64,000 nucleotides of DNA from Amycolatopsis sp. NBC_01488 (GTDB lineage Bacteria > Actinomycetota > Actinomycetes > Mycobacteriales > Pseudonocardiaceae), in contig NZ_CP109434.1 in the NCBI RefSeq assembly GCF_036227105.1, positions 9,210,501 through 9,274,500 of the forward strand, read 5' to 3'. Position 1 is the first letter of the stretch. Every line of letters begins with the position of its first letter. Both the position numbers and the translations under genes were made by a program. This document shows, in pieces, positions 33,701 through 40,662 of this stretch. Below the pieces are notes generated by a model that saw only the letters and a list, made by a program, of their open reading frames with translations, did not search any database and had not been told where the DNA came from.

Positions 33701-34682
33701 TCTCGACGGTGCGTTCCTTGCGGTGGACGCCGGGGAAGACGTTGTCGAGCGCGTCGCGCACCCACGCCAGCTCGGCGTCGTTGACGGTCATCGCTTCGAT
33801 GGTGAGCGAGCTGTTCGTCCCGTGGTACTGGCCGACGAATCCGTCCGACTGCAGCCAACCGGCGAGCGCGGCTTCGGCGATGTCGGCTTGCCGGATCTCT
33901 TCCTCACCGAAGGCGCTGCGTCGGTGCCATTCGAGCTGGTCGCCGACGTGCAGCTGCCCGGCGGGCACGAACTTCCCTCCGCCCGCACTCGCACGCCAGA
34001 CGAGGTGATCCGCCGTCACGTCGAGCACGTGACCCGAGTTCGTCGTGACGCGCAGGACTTCCTTCACACCGTTGGCCTTGGTGGCGACGACCTTGGTCAG
34101 TCCGTGCGCGTCGTAGACCTTGGCTCCCACCGCGTTCAGCTCGACGAACCGGCCGATCGGCACGGCACCGCCGGGGGTGCTCACCAGCGCGTCGTACGGC
34201 TGGCAGGCGCTGACCTGCTGCTTCGACGCCGTGCCGACGTTGAACCAGACCGGGGAGTTGAAGCTGAAGACCTGGTGCAGCAGCATCCAGGTGAGCTCGT
34301 GCTCGAAGATCTCGAGGTCCTGCGGCGAGGCGAAGTAGCCGTGGTCGCGGGCGGCCTTGACGTAGGTCTTCACGACGCGGTCGATCAGCTGCTTGAGGCT
34401 GCGCTCGCGCTGCGGGCTGCCGACGGCGCCGCGGAAGTACTTGCTGGTGACGATGTTGGTGGCGTTGACCGACCAGAAGTCGGGGAACTCCACGCCGCGC
34501 TGCTCGAAGTTGACCGAGCCGTCGCGCCAGTTCGTCATCACGACGTCGCGCTGTTCCCAGGTCACCTGGTCGTACGGGTGCTTACCCTCGGTGGTGAAGA
34601 CCCGCTTCACGCTCAGCCCGCCGGCCGCCTTGCTCTTCTTGCCGGCGGCCGCGCCGGCCCCGGTTCCCACGGTTTCGGTCAT
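30798..34682 (-). CDS. nrdJ: adenosylcobalamin-dependent (class II) ribonucleotide reductase, with intein
   Basis: The precursor has 1294 residues; removal of a 356-residue intein leaves 938. The enzyme reduces ribonucleotides to deoxyribonucleotides using a B12-generated thiyl radical, independent of oxygen. Extein landmarks are QQVSA|CFILAVDDTMESI (first redox Cys), ITASNPCSEYMHLDNSSCNL (radical-site region), APTGTIGFMMDCDTTGIEP, and a C-terminal zinc ribbon (CMTCGTKM, CYACEGCG). The start is MTETVG at 34682, with GAGGG about ten bases upstream. nrdR lies 32 bp upstream and should regulate it. A terminator follows. Without splicing the catalytic site would be split, so activity depends on the intein. 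Confidence 0.96.
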   Translation of the reverse strand: MTETVGTGAGAAAGKKSKAAGGLSVKRVFTTEGKHPYDQVTWEQRDVVMTNWRDGSVNFEQRGVEFPDFWSVNATNIVTSKYFRGAVGSPQRERSLKQLIDRVVKTYVKAARDHGYFASPQDLEIFEHELTWMLLHQVFSFNSPVWFNVGTASKQQVSACQPYDALVSTPGGAVPIGRFVELNAVGAKVYDAHGLTKVVATKANGVKEVLRVTTNSGHVLDVTADHLVWRASAGGGKFVPAGQLHVGDQLEWHRRSAFGEEEIRQADIAEAALAGWLQSDGFVGQYHGTNSSLTIEAMTVNDAELAWVRDALDNVFPGVHRKERTVETQDETLDCRRTRLYGNVLENFVDAWGLRARGTDMEVPAHLHTAPLPVVAAYLRSIFQAEGYVSARERSTLVALDMIGEELVRGLQQLLARFGIFARVGRKKESRPDRHDLWGIRIQNAGDRRIFADEIGFIDPVKTAKLEASFEKPGLAAEDTKRLEIATIESRGEMPVYDIQTESGEYLSGNLRVHNCFILAVDDTMESILNWYREEGLIFKGGSGAGLNLSRIRSSKELLTSGGTASGPVSFMRGADASAGTIKSGGATRRAAKMVVLDIDHPDIEEFVQTKAREEEKIKVLRDAGFDMDLSGADISSVQYQNANNSVRVSDEFMQAVENGTDFGLRARLTGEVIDRADAKKLFRSVAQAAWECADPGIQYDGTINDWHTCPESGRITASNPCSEYMHLDNSSCNLASLNLLKFVTPEGTFDAPLFARAVEFVITAMDVSICFADFPTEPIADTTRKFRQLGIGYANLGALLMALGHAYDSDGGRALAAAITSLMTGVSYRRSAELAQAVGAYEGYARNAESHQRVMRKHAAANELVRTYHANDAAVRALATEEWKKGIDIGTKHGWRNAQASVLAPTGTIGFMMDCDTTGIEPDFSLVKFKKLVGGGSMQIVNQTVPRALEALGYQAEQVEAIVEFVAQHGHVVDAPGLRPEHYEVFDCAVGERSIAPMGHVRMMAAVQPFLSGAISKTVNMPESATVEEVEEIYFQGWKLGLKALAIYRDNCKVGQPLSTAKKEKAVAEPEKVVEYRPVRKRLPKKRPSQTVSFTVGGAEGYLTAGSYPDDGLGEIFVKLGKQGSTLAGVMDAFSMSISVGLQHGIPLEFYVSKFSNLRFEPAGMTDDPDIRIATSVMDYLFRRLALDYLPYEKRSQLGILSADERSAEVEATYGGGAGVDLEALSSTVDSSPEPHAEEPEHPHREAQTTTELMELRLGKAADAPLCMTCGTKMRPAGSCYACEGCGATSGCS
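33138..34205 (-). mobile_element. LAGLIDADG intein inside NrdJ
   Basis: Residues 160-515 of the precursor. It begins with Cys (CQPYDALVSTPGGAVPIG) and ends NLRVHN followed by extein Cys516, giving the standard Cys1 / His-Asn / Cys+1 splicing set. Block B is LDVTADHLVW. The two endonuclease motifs LAGWLQSDGFV and AYLRSIFQAEGYV both keep their acidic residue, so homing activity is plausible. Block F is MPVYDIQTESGEYLSG. Codon use is somewhat less GC-extreme than the extein. The insertion point is the conserved redox cysteine of ribonucleotide reductases. Confidence 0.95.
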
Positions 34683-34714
34683 CGGTCGAACCCTCACTCC
34701 CGCAGCGGGACGGC

Positions 34715-35209
34715 TCAGTCGCCGTCTGCTCGCTGATCGCTCTCCTCCGGGGCAGCAGAACCCGCCATGGCCTCACGAAGATCGGCTATCTCCTTCTCGA
34801 AGTCCTCGACCGAGGAGAAGGAGCGGTAGACACTGGCGAACCGGAGGTAGGCGACCCCGTCGAGCTCACGCAGCGGGCCCAGGATGGCCAGGCCGACCTC
34901 GTGACTCGGGATCTCCGCCAAGCCGGCGGAGCGGATCGACTCCTCCACGCGCTGCGCGAGCTGCTGCAACGCGTCGTCGTCGACCGGCCTGCCCTGGCAG
35001 GCGCGGCGGACGCCGCTCACCACCTTGTCCCGGCTGAACTGTTCGGTGACCCCGGACCGCTTGACGACGGCGAGCACCATCGTCTCCGACGTCGTGAACC
35101 GCCGTCCGCACGACGCGCACGAGCGCCGCCTGCGGATCGCCTGGCCTTCATCCACCTCTCGGGAGTCGACGACCCGGGAGTCCGCATGCCGGCAGAACGG
35201 GCACCGCAT
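34715..35209 (-). CDS. nrdR: transcriptional repressor NrdR
   Basis: A 164-residue protein with an N-terminal zinc ribbon (Cys3, Cys6, Cys31, Cys34; MRCPFC and CASCGRRF) and an ATP-cone (about residues 48-138; VVKRSGVTEQFSRDKVVSGV). NrdR senses ATP/dATP and represses ribonucleotide reductase operons. The ATG at 35209 gives the universal MRCPFC start; the upstream open frame is composition-driven. It is followed by nrdJ after 32 bp in a probable two-gene operon. A NrdR-like box lies about 175 bp upstream, suggesting autoregulation. Confidence 0.95.
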   Translation of the reverse strand: MRCPFCRHADSRVVDSREVDEGQAIRRRRSCASCGRRFTTSETMVLAVVKRSGVTEQFSRDKVVSGVRRACQGRPVDDDALQQLAQRVEESIRSAGLAEIPSHEVGLAILGPLRELDGVAYLRFASVYRSFSSVEDFEKEIADLREAMAGSAAPEESDQRADGD

Positions 35210-35290
35210 CCGCCGATCACCTTCCCCTCTTCGCCGGCCGCCCGGTCGACGCCCGCGGCCACCATGCACCCCTGCACCTGGTGATCGTTT

Positions 35291-35362
35291 TGTGGACATC
35301 CGGTGGGTAAGAGCCGACCAGCTGTGGACAACTGCTGCCCAGTCTACCCCAACCTGTGGACC
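35291..35362. promoter_or_regulatory. three TGTGGAC (DnaA-box-like) motifs at exact 32-bp spacing
   Basis: TGTGGACAT at 35291, TGTGGACAA at 35323 and TGTGGACCA at 35355 start exactly 32 bp apart, about three helical turns. The middle one is the exact reverse complement of the actinobacterial DnaA box TTGTCCACA. They lie 80-155 bp upstream of nrdR, in the leader or promoter. Control of nrd genes by DnaA is known in E. coli. Binding here is a prediction. Confidence 0.55.
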
Positions 35363-35381
35363 AACTACAGCGGTGTAACTA

Positions 35382-35391
35382 CTACATATAG
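35382..35391. promoter_or_regulatory. candidate NrdR box
   Basis: CTACATATAG at 35382-35391 matches the palindromic NrdR-box core CTATATATAG with one mismatch, in the promoter region of nrdR-nrdJ. NrdR boxes usually occur in pairs about 31-32 bp apart; I do not see a second convincing copy. Confidence 0.45.
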
Positions 35392-35761
35392 CGGGCGAGC
35401 GTAGAACTCGGAGGGGGCGTGCGCAAGCGACGCGGCCGGGTCGGAACCCGCCCGGGTGAGGCTGGGCAGGCCTCGGCGCGCGGGCTCGGGCGTGCTTTGC
35501 CGGGTGCCGGACCGCCGCGGGGCGGATGCCGGGGCGGCATCACCCTGGTGGAGCAGCGGGACCGTCGCTTCGGGTGCCCCGGCGAGCCCCGCGGGACACC
35601 ACCTTCCGCGCGATCCGCGGTTTCACCGGAGCGGGTGATTCTCGCCGGGCACCCAGGCGGTTTTCGCGACGCGGAGGATGGCGGCGCCGGCGACCGGAAC
35701 CGTCCACGACCGGACCGATACCGGCTCGCGCGTACGGCCACATGGACGCCGAGCGGCACCG

Positions 35762-36232
35762 TCACGGCGCGGGGACGGCGTCGGCCACCGGGACGGTGAG
35801 CGGCAGGCCGGGCACCAGGACGGCTCCGTCCAAGCGGTTCAGCTCCTTGATCCGGGCGACGACCGCGCTCGCGTCGCTTTCCGGCGCGAACCGCTCGGCC
35901 AGCGACGAAAGCGTGTCGCCCGGCCCGACCGACACCGTGGCGGTCCGCTCGGGCACCGGGGCGTTCACGGCGACGCCGCCGCCGAAGAGGCCCAGCCCGG
36001 TGACCACGAGGCAGCTCGCGACGGCCAGCGCGGCCAGCCACGGCCACCGCACCGGCACCCGGCGGGGCGCCGCGCACGGGGCACCGGCCGGGCGGCGGCC
36101 CGCGACGACGCGTGCGCGTGTCGGCGGGCGCTGCACCTCGCCGCGGCGCCCGCGCAGGACGCGGACGGGACGGGGTGGCGCCGGGACCGGGGTCGCCGGG
36201 CGGGCGTGCCCGCGTTCGGCCAGAATGGACAT
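35762..36232 (-). CDS. chiZ: LysM-domain SOS-induced cell-division suppressor (ChiZ/DivS-like)
   Basis: A 156-residue protein: an arginine/proline-rich cytoplasmic N-terminus (1-75), one membrane helix near 78-100 (WPWLAALAVASCLVVTGLG) and a C-terminal LysM domain (VSVGPGDTLSSLAERFAPE...IKELNRLDGAVLVPG, 115-150). It lies divergent from lexA, as does M. tuberculosis Rv2719c (ChiZ), a damage-induced division inhibitor. GAGGAGG precedes the ATG by six bases. Two abutting SOS boxes about 66 bp upstream indicate LexA control. Overall identity to ChiZ was not measured, so the symbol rests on synteny plus architecture. Confidence 0.82.
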   Translation of the reverse strand: MSILAERGHARPATPVPAPPRPVRVLRGRRGEVQRPPTRARVVAGRRPAGAPCAAPRRVPVRWPWLAALAVASCLVVTGLGLFGGGVAVNAPVPERTATVSVGPGDTLSSLAERFAPESDASAVVARIKELNRLDGAVLVPGLPLTVPVADAVPAP

Positions 36233-36297
36233 CCGAACCTCCTCGAAACCCTGGTGTCCGCCTGTTTCCGGGGCCGGTGCCGGCCCGTGGATCAAGG

Positions 36298-36329
36298 TCG
36301 AACAGGCGTTCTATCGAACGCCCGTGCGA
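36298..36329. promoter_or_regulatory. two abutting LexA (SOS) boxes
   Basis: TCGAACAGGCGTTCTA (36298-36313) is followed without a gap by TCGAACGCCCGTGCGA (36314-36329). Each matches the actinobacterial SOS consensus TCGAAC-N4-GTTCGA at 11 of 12 positions. They sit 66-97 bp upstream of the chiZ-like start. Confidence 0.8.
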
Positions 36330-36377
36330 AGGTCTACCACCTGCCACCGACAAAATCGAGCGGACACGGCGTGTCGA

Positions 36378-36393
36378 TCGAACAGATGTTTGA
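36378..36393. promoter_or_regulatory. LexA (SOS) box of lexA
   Basis: TCGAACAGATGTTTGA matches TCGAAC-N4-GTTCGA at 11 of 12 positions. It lies 133 bp upstream of the lexA GTG, consistent with autoregulation. Confidence 0.85.
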
Positions 36394-36525
36394 AATCGTC
36401 GTGCCCGGGGGCTAACGTCGGTGACCAGGGCATCTGCCGGGCAGATGCCGCCGGCGAGGCTGCCCGCACCCGGCGGGCGGCGGCCGGCGCGCGATACGTG
36501 CAGCGAACGTCTGGGAGGCGACGCA

Positions 36526-37245
36526 GTGGCGAAGGAGAACAAGGCGGGCAGGACCAGTGGGTCCCCCGGGGGCAGTGTGCACCCCATGCCCGAGGTGTAC
36601 GACGTGGACGAGACCCTCACCGTCCGCCAGCAGCAGGTCCTCGACGTGATCCGCTCGTGGGTGAGCCGGTTCGGCTACCCGCCGAGCGTCCGCGAGATCG
36701 GCGAGGCGGTCGGCCTGACGTCGACGTCGTCGGTGTCGCACCAGCTGCGCGCCCTGCAGCGCAAGGGTTACCTGCGGCGGGACGCGAACCGTCCCCGCGC
36801 GGTCGGCGTGCTTTCGGCGACCGACGACAACCCCATGGGCATCGAGATGGACCAGCAGCCGGTCATGCCGAAGGCGGCGTACGTGCCGCTGGTCGGCCGG
36901 ATCGCCGCCGGTGGCCCGGTGCTGGCCGAGCAGGCCATCGAGGACGTGTTCCCGCTGCCGCGGGAGATCGTCGGCGAGGGCGAGCTGTTCCTGCTCAAGG
37001 TCACCGGCGACTCGATGATCGACGCGGCCATCACCGACGGCGACTGGGTCGTGGTCCGCCAGCAGCCGGACGCGGACAACGGCGAGATCGTCGCGGCGAT
37101 GATCGACGGCGAGGCGACGGTCAAGACGTTCAAGCGCAAGGGCGGCCACATCTGGCTGATGCCGCACAACGAGGCGTACGACCCGATCCCCGGCGACGAG
37201 GCGACGGTGCTCGGCAAGGTGGTGGCGGTGCTGCGACGCCTTTGA
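36526..37245 (+). CDS. lexA: SOS repressor LexA
   Basis: A 239-residue LexA. A winged helix-turn-helix occupies about residues 30-95 (YPPSVREIGEAVGLTSTSSV). The self-cleavage site is Ala128-Gly129 (GRIAAGG), and the catalytic dyad is Ser163 (TGDSMID) and Lys200 (EATVKTF). On DNA damage, RecA filaments trigger autoproteolysis and derepression. The GTG at 36526 has GGGAGG eight bases upstream. The N-terminal extension before the HTH (about 28 residues) is typical of actinobacteria. Its own SOS box is upstream. It ends 294 bp before the next convergent gene, with a large hairpin between. Confidence 0.96.
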   Translation: MAKENKAGRTSGSPGGSVHPMPEVYDVDETLTVRQQQVLDVIRSWVSRFGYPPSVREIGEAVGLTSTSSVSHQLRALQRKGYLRRDANRPRAVGVLSATDDNPMGIEMDQQPVMPKAAYVPLVGRIAAGGPVLAEQAIEDVFPLPREIVGEGELFLLKVTGDSMIDAAITDGDWVVVRQQPDADNGEIVAAMIDGEATVKTFKRKGGHIWLMPHNEAYDPIPGDEATVLGKVVAVLRRL

Positions 37246-37393
37246 GAGGGACTTCCGGGCTATCGCACGGCCCGGGAGGTTCACCGGATCGGATGATCTT
37301 GGCCGTGGGGAGCCGAGATTCGGAGCCGGCCCGACCGCGACGCGGAGACGGACAGGAAGCCCGGCCCTGTCCGCCACCGCGCCGGTCGAGGTT

Positions 37394-37455
37394 TCCTTCG
37401 CGCGGTGCGCAGGACTGCGCGGCTCAAGCGGCCGCGCCCCGCACCGCGCGAAGGA
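37394..37455. terminator. large hairpin between convergent lexA and propeller genes
   Basis: Perfect 16-bp arms TCCTTCGCGCGGTGCG (37394-37409) and CGCACCGCGCGAAGGA (37440-37455), with a nested GCGCGGC/GCCGCGC stem inside the loop. Located between convergent genes, it can serve both as a bidirectional terminator. Confidence 0.7.
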
Positions 37456-37539
37456 CGGCCCGCCGGAACCCGCTACCGCATACCCCACCCGGCCGCCAGC
37501 AGCAAAGCACCAGCACACCCGACCCCAGCCGGATCCCGC

Positions 37540-38553
37540 TCAGCCCCTCCGGCGGCGCAACCGGCTGAACCCGAACCAGCCGAGTCCCACCACGGCCACC
37601 GCGATCCCCGCCGCCGGCAGGAGCGGGACTCCCCCACCGTCCGAACCGGACTCACCACCCGCGTTGGAAGCCGGCTTCCCGTCGGAAGACGGCGCGGCCG
37701 AAGCCGCCAAGGCAGCCGCGCCGCGAACCGCGCGGATCGGCTCGCCCACGCCTTCGCTCCCCGACAACAACGTCCCGTCGGGGTCGAACGCGATCGCCTC
37801 GCCCTGCTTCTCGCCCGGCAACGGGATCCGGACCGGTGTCCGCTGCAACGCCGCCCACACGTCCCCGTCCGGGGCCGCGTACACGTACGCGTCCGTGTAA
37901 GTCCGCAGCGCGACCACCGTTCCGTCGGCCGTCGACGCGCCACCCGTCACCAGGACCGAGCCGATCGCCCCCACCGGGCCGCCCTGGGTGTCGGTGGTGG
38001 CGATCTTCACCGTGCCGACCTTCTCCAGGTTCGTCGGCCCCGGGCTCCCCAACGGCCCGGACGGCCGGTACACGCGAGCCTCACCGAGGATGTCCTTGGT
38101 GATCAGGTACGGCGTCCCCGCCTTGTCCATGATCAGCGCTTCGGTGTCGTGCTGCCCGTCCGGGTACGTGAGCCGGTGCAGCGTCACCTTGCCCGCCGGG
38201 CTCAGCTCCAGGAGCGCGACCGTCAGCCGGCCCTTCTGGTTGTCCCCCGTGTCGGACAGCCACAGCGTCCCGTCCGGCGTCCTGGCCAGGTCCTCGACGT
38301 CGAAGGGGTCGGTCTTGTCGGTCAAGACCTTCTGGACCTTGCAGTCCCGCCCCAGCACGAACACCTGGACCTTGGTGCCGCCGTCGTTGATCGCGTAGAG
38401 CTTCGAACCGTCGGAGACCAGGCCGGACAGCTCGCCGATCCGCGAGTCCTTCACCATGCACAACGGCTCCGGAGCAGCCGGAGCCGCGGAAGCCGGGACC
38501 GGCCCACCGAGCACGCCCAAAGAAACTGCCGCACATGCGACCACCCAGCGCAC
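37540..38553 (-). CDS. exported beta-propeller-like protein with C-terminal membrane anchor
   Basis: A 337-residue protein. The signal peptide is residues 1 to about 24 (VVACAAVSLGVLGGPVPASA). The ectodomain (25-290) contains repeated blade-like segments such as IGELSGLVSDGSKLYAINDG, DVEDLARTPDGTLWLSDTGD and DTEALIMDKAGTPYLITKD. A Ser/Gly-rich linker follows, then a membrane helix with a basic tail (LPAAGIAVAVVGLGWFGFS, RLRRRRG). Function unknown; the propeller could bind or hydrolyse surface ligands. The GTG at 38553 is chosen because GGAGG lies seven bases upstream; a GTG 13 codons earlier is less likely. It follows hflX on the same strand, across a palindrome. Confidence 0.82.
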   Translation of the reverse strand: MRWVVACAAVSLGVLGGPVPASAAPAAPEPLCMVKDSRIGELSGLVSDGSKLYAINDGGTKVQVFVLGRDCKVQKVLTDKTDPFDVEDLARTPDGTLWLSDTGDNQKGRLTVALLELSPAGKVTLHRLTYPDGQHDTEALIMDKAGTPYLITKDILGEARVYRPSGPLGSPGPTNLEKVGTVKIATTDTQGGPVGAIGSVLVTGGASTADGTVVALRTYTDAYVYAAPDGDVWAALQRTPVRIPLPGEKQGEAIAFDPDGTLLSGSEGVGEPIRAVRGAAALAASAAPSSDGKPASNAGGESGSDGGGVPLLPAAGIAVAVVGLGWFGFSRLRRRRG

Positions 38554-38561
38554 CCAGCCAC

Positions 38562-38601
38562 CTCCGTAGTGCGCAGTCCGCGTGGACCGCACACTACGGA
38601 G
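38562..38601 (-). terminator. 40-bp palindrome after hflX
   Basis: CTCCGTAGTG (38562-38571) and CACTACGGAG (38592-38601) are perfect arms, and the inner 20 bases continue the symmetry with a few mismatches. It lies between the hflX stop and the next gene's start, overlapping that gene's Shine-Dalgarno, so it may terminate hflX or attenuate the following gene. Confidence 0.55.
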
Positions 38602-38606
38602 ACGTC

Positions 38607-40055
38607 TCAGGCCCGGGTCGAGTTGGTCTCGTACTCGCGCAAAGCCGCGGCGAGGTCCGGGCGGACCCGCACCAGCAGGCGCGTGCCGTCCTCGGCGTGC
38701 TCCTCTTCGAGCACCTCGCCGTCCGCGTGCGCCCGTGAGACCAGCTCGCCGCGCGAGTAGGGCACGAGGACCTCGACGGTGACCTCCGGCCGCGGCAGGC
38801 GCTCGGCGATCACCTCGACGAGCTCCGCGATGCCCGCCCCGGTCCGCGCCGACACCGGTACCGAGCCGGCCAGCGCGTGCCGCAGCCGGGCGAGGCTGAC
38901 CTCGTCGGACGCGTCGATCTTGTTGATCACCAGCAGCTCCGGCGGGAGCGGCTCCTTGCGCTTGCGGGTGATCTCGCCGAGCACCTCGCGCACGGCGCTG
39001 ACCTGCTCCTCCGGCGCCGGGTCGGACCCGTCCACCACGTGCAGCAGCAGGTCCGCGTCCGCGGCCTCCTCCAGCGTCGAGCGGAACGCGTCCACCAGCT
39101 GGTGCGGCAGGTGCCGCACGAAGCCGACGGTGTCGGTCAGCGTGTAGCCGCGCCCGTCCGCGGTCTGCGCGCGCCGCGTGGTCGGGTCGAGGGTGGCGAA
39201 CAGCGCGTCCTCCACCAGCACCCCGGCCCCGGTCAGCGCGTTGAGCAGGCTCGACTTGCCGGCGTTGGTGTAGCCGACGATCGCCACGCTGGGCACCTCG
39301 TTGGCCAGCCGCCGCCCGCGCTTGGTCTCGCGGATGGTGTCCATCGCCGCGATCTCGCGACGCAGCTTGGACACGCGCTTGCTGATCCGCCGCCGGTCGG
39401 TCTCGAGCTTGGTCTCACCGGGACCACGCAGGCCGACGCCGCCGTTCGCGCCACCGGCGCGGCCACCGGCCTGCCGGGACAGCGACGTACCCCAGCCGCG
39501 CAGCCGCGGGATGAGGTACTGCAGCTGGGCCAGCTCGACCTGGGCCTTGCCCTCCTTGGACCGGGCGTGCTGGGCGAAGATGTCGAGGATCAGGGCGGTC
39601 CGGTCGATGACCTTGACCTTCACCTTCTCCTCGAGCTGCCGCAGCTGGCCCGGCGAGAGCTCGCCGTCGCAGATCACGGTGTCGGCGCCGGTGGACCCGA
39701 CGATGTCCCGCAGCTCCCGCACCTTGCCCGAGCCGATGTAGGTGGCCGGGTCCGGCTTGGGCCGCCGCTGGATGAGGCCTTCGAGGACCTCCGAGCCCGC
39801 CGTCTCGGCGAGGCGCGCCAGCTCGGCCAGCGACGCCTCGGACTGCAGGGCGGTGCCCTCGGTCCACACGCCGACCAGCACGACGCGCTCCAGCCGCAGT
39901 TGCCGGTACTCGACCTCGGTGACGTCCTCGAGCTCCGTGGACAGTCCCCTGACCCGGCGCAGTGACGCCCGGTCCTCGAGCTCCATCTCGCCTGTCGACG
40001 GGTCTCCGTCGTACAGGTCGTCGTCGTGGTCTTCGGTGTGTGTCAGTTCTGTCAT
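38607..40055 (-). CDS. hflX: ribosome-associated GTPase HflX
   Basis: A 482-residue GTPase. The N-terminal HflX domain includes DPATYIGSGKVREL and GELSPGQLRQLEEK. A helical linker holds LRGPGETKLETDRRRI. The G domain has P-loop GYTNAGKSSL, G3 DTVGF, G4 NKID and the G5 region SARTG. HflX splits stalled ribosomes under stress. The acidic N-terminal extension (EDHDDDLYDGD) is typical of actinobacteria. ATG at 40055 is the likely start. In many actinobacteria hflX follows dapF closely; here three genes intervene. Confidence 0.95.
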   Translation of the reverse strand: MTELTHTEDHDDDLYDGDPSTGEMELEDRASLRRVRGLSTELEDVTEVEYRQLRLERVVLVGVWTEGTALQSEASLAELARLAETAGSEVLEGLIQRRPKPDPATYIGSGKVRELRDIVGSTGADTVICDGELSPGQLRQLEEKVKVKVIDRTALILDIFAQHARSKEGKAQVELAQLQYLIPRLRGWGTSLSRQAGGRAGGANGGVGLRGPGETKLETDRRRISKRVSKLRREIAAMDTIRETKRGRRLANEVPSVAIVGYTNAGKSSLLNALTGAGVLVEDALFATLDPTTRRAQTADGRGYTLTDTVGFVRHLPHQLVDAFRSTLEEAADADLLLHVVDGSDPAPEEQVSAVREVLGEITRKRKEPLPPELLVINKIDASDEVSLARLRHALAGSVPVSARTGAGIAELVEVIAERLPRPEVTVEVLVPYSRGELVSRAHADGEVLEEEHAEDGTRLLVRVRPDLAAALREYETNSTRA

Positions 40056-40097
40056 CGTGCCTCCATGTTCCCACGATTCGCCGCGGGAACCGAACTT

Positions 40098-40607
40098 TTA
40101 CGAACTGGGATAGGTGGCGAGGTAGACCGCGGTGCGTTCGGCGCCGGGACGGCGGGGGCGCGCGCGGAACTCCTCGAGCAGGGCGTTGAGCCGGGTTTCC
40201 AGCTCCGCTCGCTCCTCCGGGGCCACCTGGACGACCAGGCGCGACTGGTGCACGCCCTCGAATCCGGTTTCGGCGATCTCGGCCAGATAGGCCTCGAGCA
40301 CCGCCTGTTCCACGTCCTGGTCACCGCATGAGTCGAGTGTCCACGAGAGCCCCGTCGAAAGATACGGAATTTCCTTCGCGCCCCGGGCTCCGCGGCGCGG
40401 GGGCTGCGCGGCGAGGAAGCCGGTCTCGACGAGCTTGCGCACGTGGTGCAGCGTCGTCGCCGGATCTCGGCCCAGCCTTTCGGCCAGCTCCTTGTTCGTC
40501 AGCGCCTCCGAGAAGGTCAACCGGATGATGCGCAGCCGTATTCCGGAGGCCAGCGCGGCGGCCTCGGCTTCGGTCGCGGCGCGTCGTTTCGCGGGGAGCA
40601 CGCGCAC
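40098..40607 (-). CDS. ArsR-like winged-helix transcriptional regulator
   Basis: A 169-residue protein with an N-terminal winged helix (IRLRIIRLTFSEALTNKELA, DPATTLHHVRKLVETGF) and a C-terminal region of about 80 residues, with HQSRLVVQVAPEERAELETR, typical of ArsR/SmtB-like regulators with ligand-responsive tails. No metal-binding cysteine cluster is present; one Cys lies in DSCGDQD. It is divergent from the MFS gene, with a perfect operator-like palindrome over that gene's -35, so it most likely represses the MFS-valS unit. The GTG at 40607 is the start. Confidence 0.85.
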   Translation of the reverse strand: MRVLPAKRRAATEAEAAALASGIRLRIIRLTFSEALTNKELAERLGRDPATTLHHVRKLVETGFLAAQPPRRGARGAKEIPYLSTGLSWTLDSCGDQDVEQAVLEAYLAEIAETGFEGVHQSRLVVQVAPEERAELETRLNALLEEFRARPRRPGAERTAVYLATYPSS

Positions 40608-40621
40608 AGCCTAGAGCGAAC

Positions 40622-40645
40622 AGTGATTGACACTTTCCAATCACT
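40622..40645 (+). promoter_or_regulatory. operator palindrome over the MFS promoter -35
   Basis: AGTGATTG (40622-40629) and CAATCACT (40638-40645) are perfect 8-bp arms around an 8-bp spacer. A TTGACA -35 hexamer at 40627-40632 lies inside it. It sits between the ArsR-like gene (start 40607) and the MFS start (40663), the right place for repression in both directions. Confidence 0.7.
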
Positions 40646-40662
40646 CGGGCCAGACTCGGGCC

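Larger units (their letters stand above)
35210..35761. other. 552-bp intergenic region between nrdR and the LysM gene
   Basis: The left 190 bp form the nrdR-nrdJ leader with the phased TGTGGAC motifs and the NrdR-like box. The right 360 bp (about 35400-35761) are GC-rich, with open frames on the plus strand that have no conserved-looking product. No RNA gene or further hairpin stands out. Confidence 0.6.

Noticed and set aside
34683..35400. Cobalamin riboswitch upstream of the B12-dependent reductase operon
   Set aside because: I could not find a B12-box-like core (GCCACTG type) in the leader; class II enzymes are usually controlled by NrdR instead.
35419..35799. Plus-strand frame of 126 codons between nrdR and the LysM gene
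   Set aside because: Gly/Arg/Pro-rich with no conserved pattern, and it runs into the LysM coding region on the other strand.
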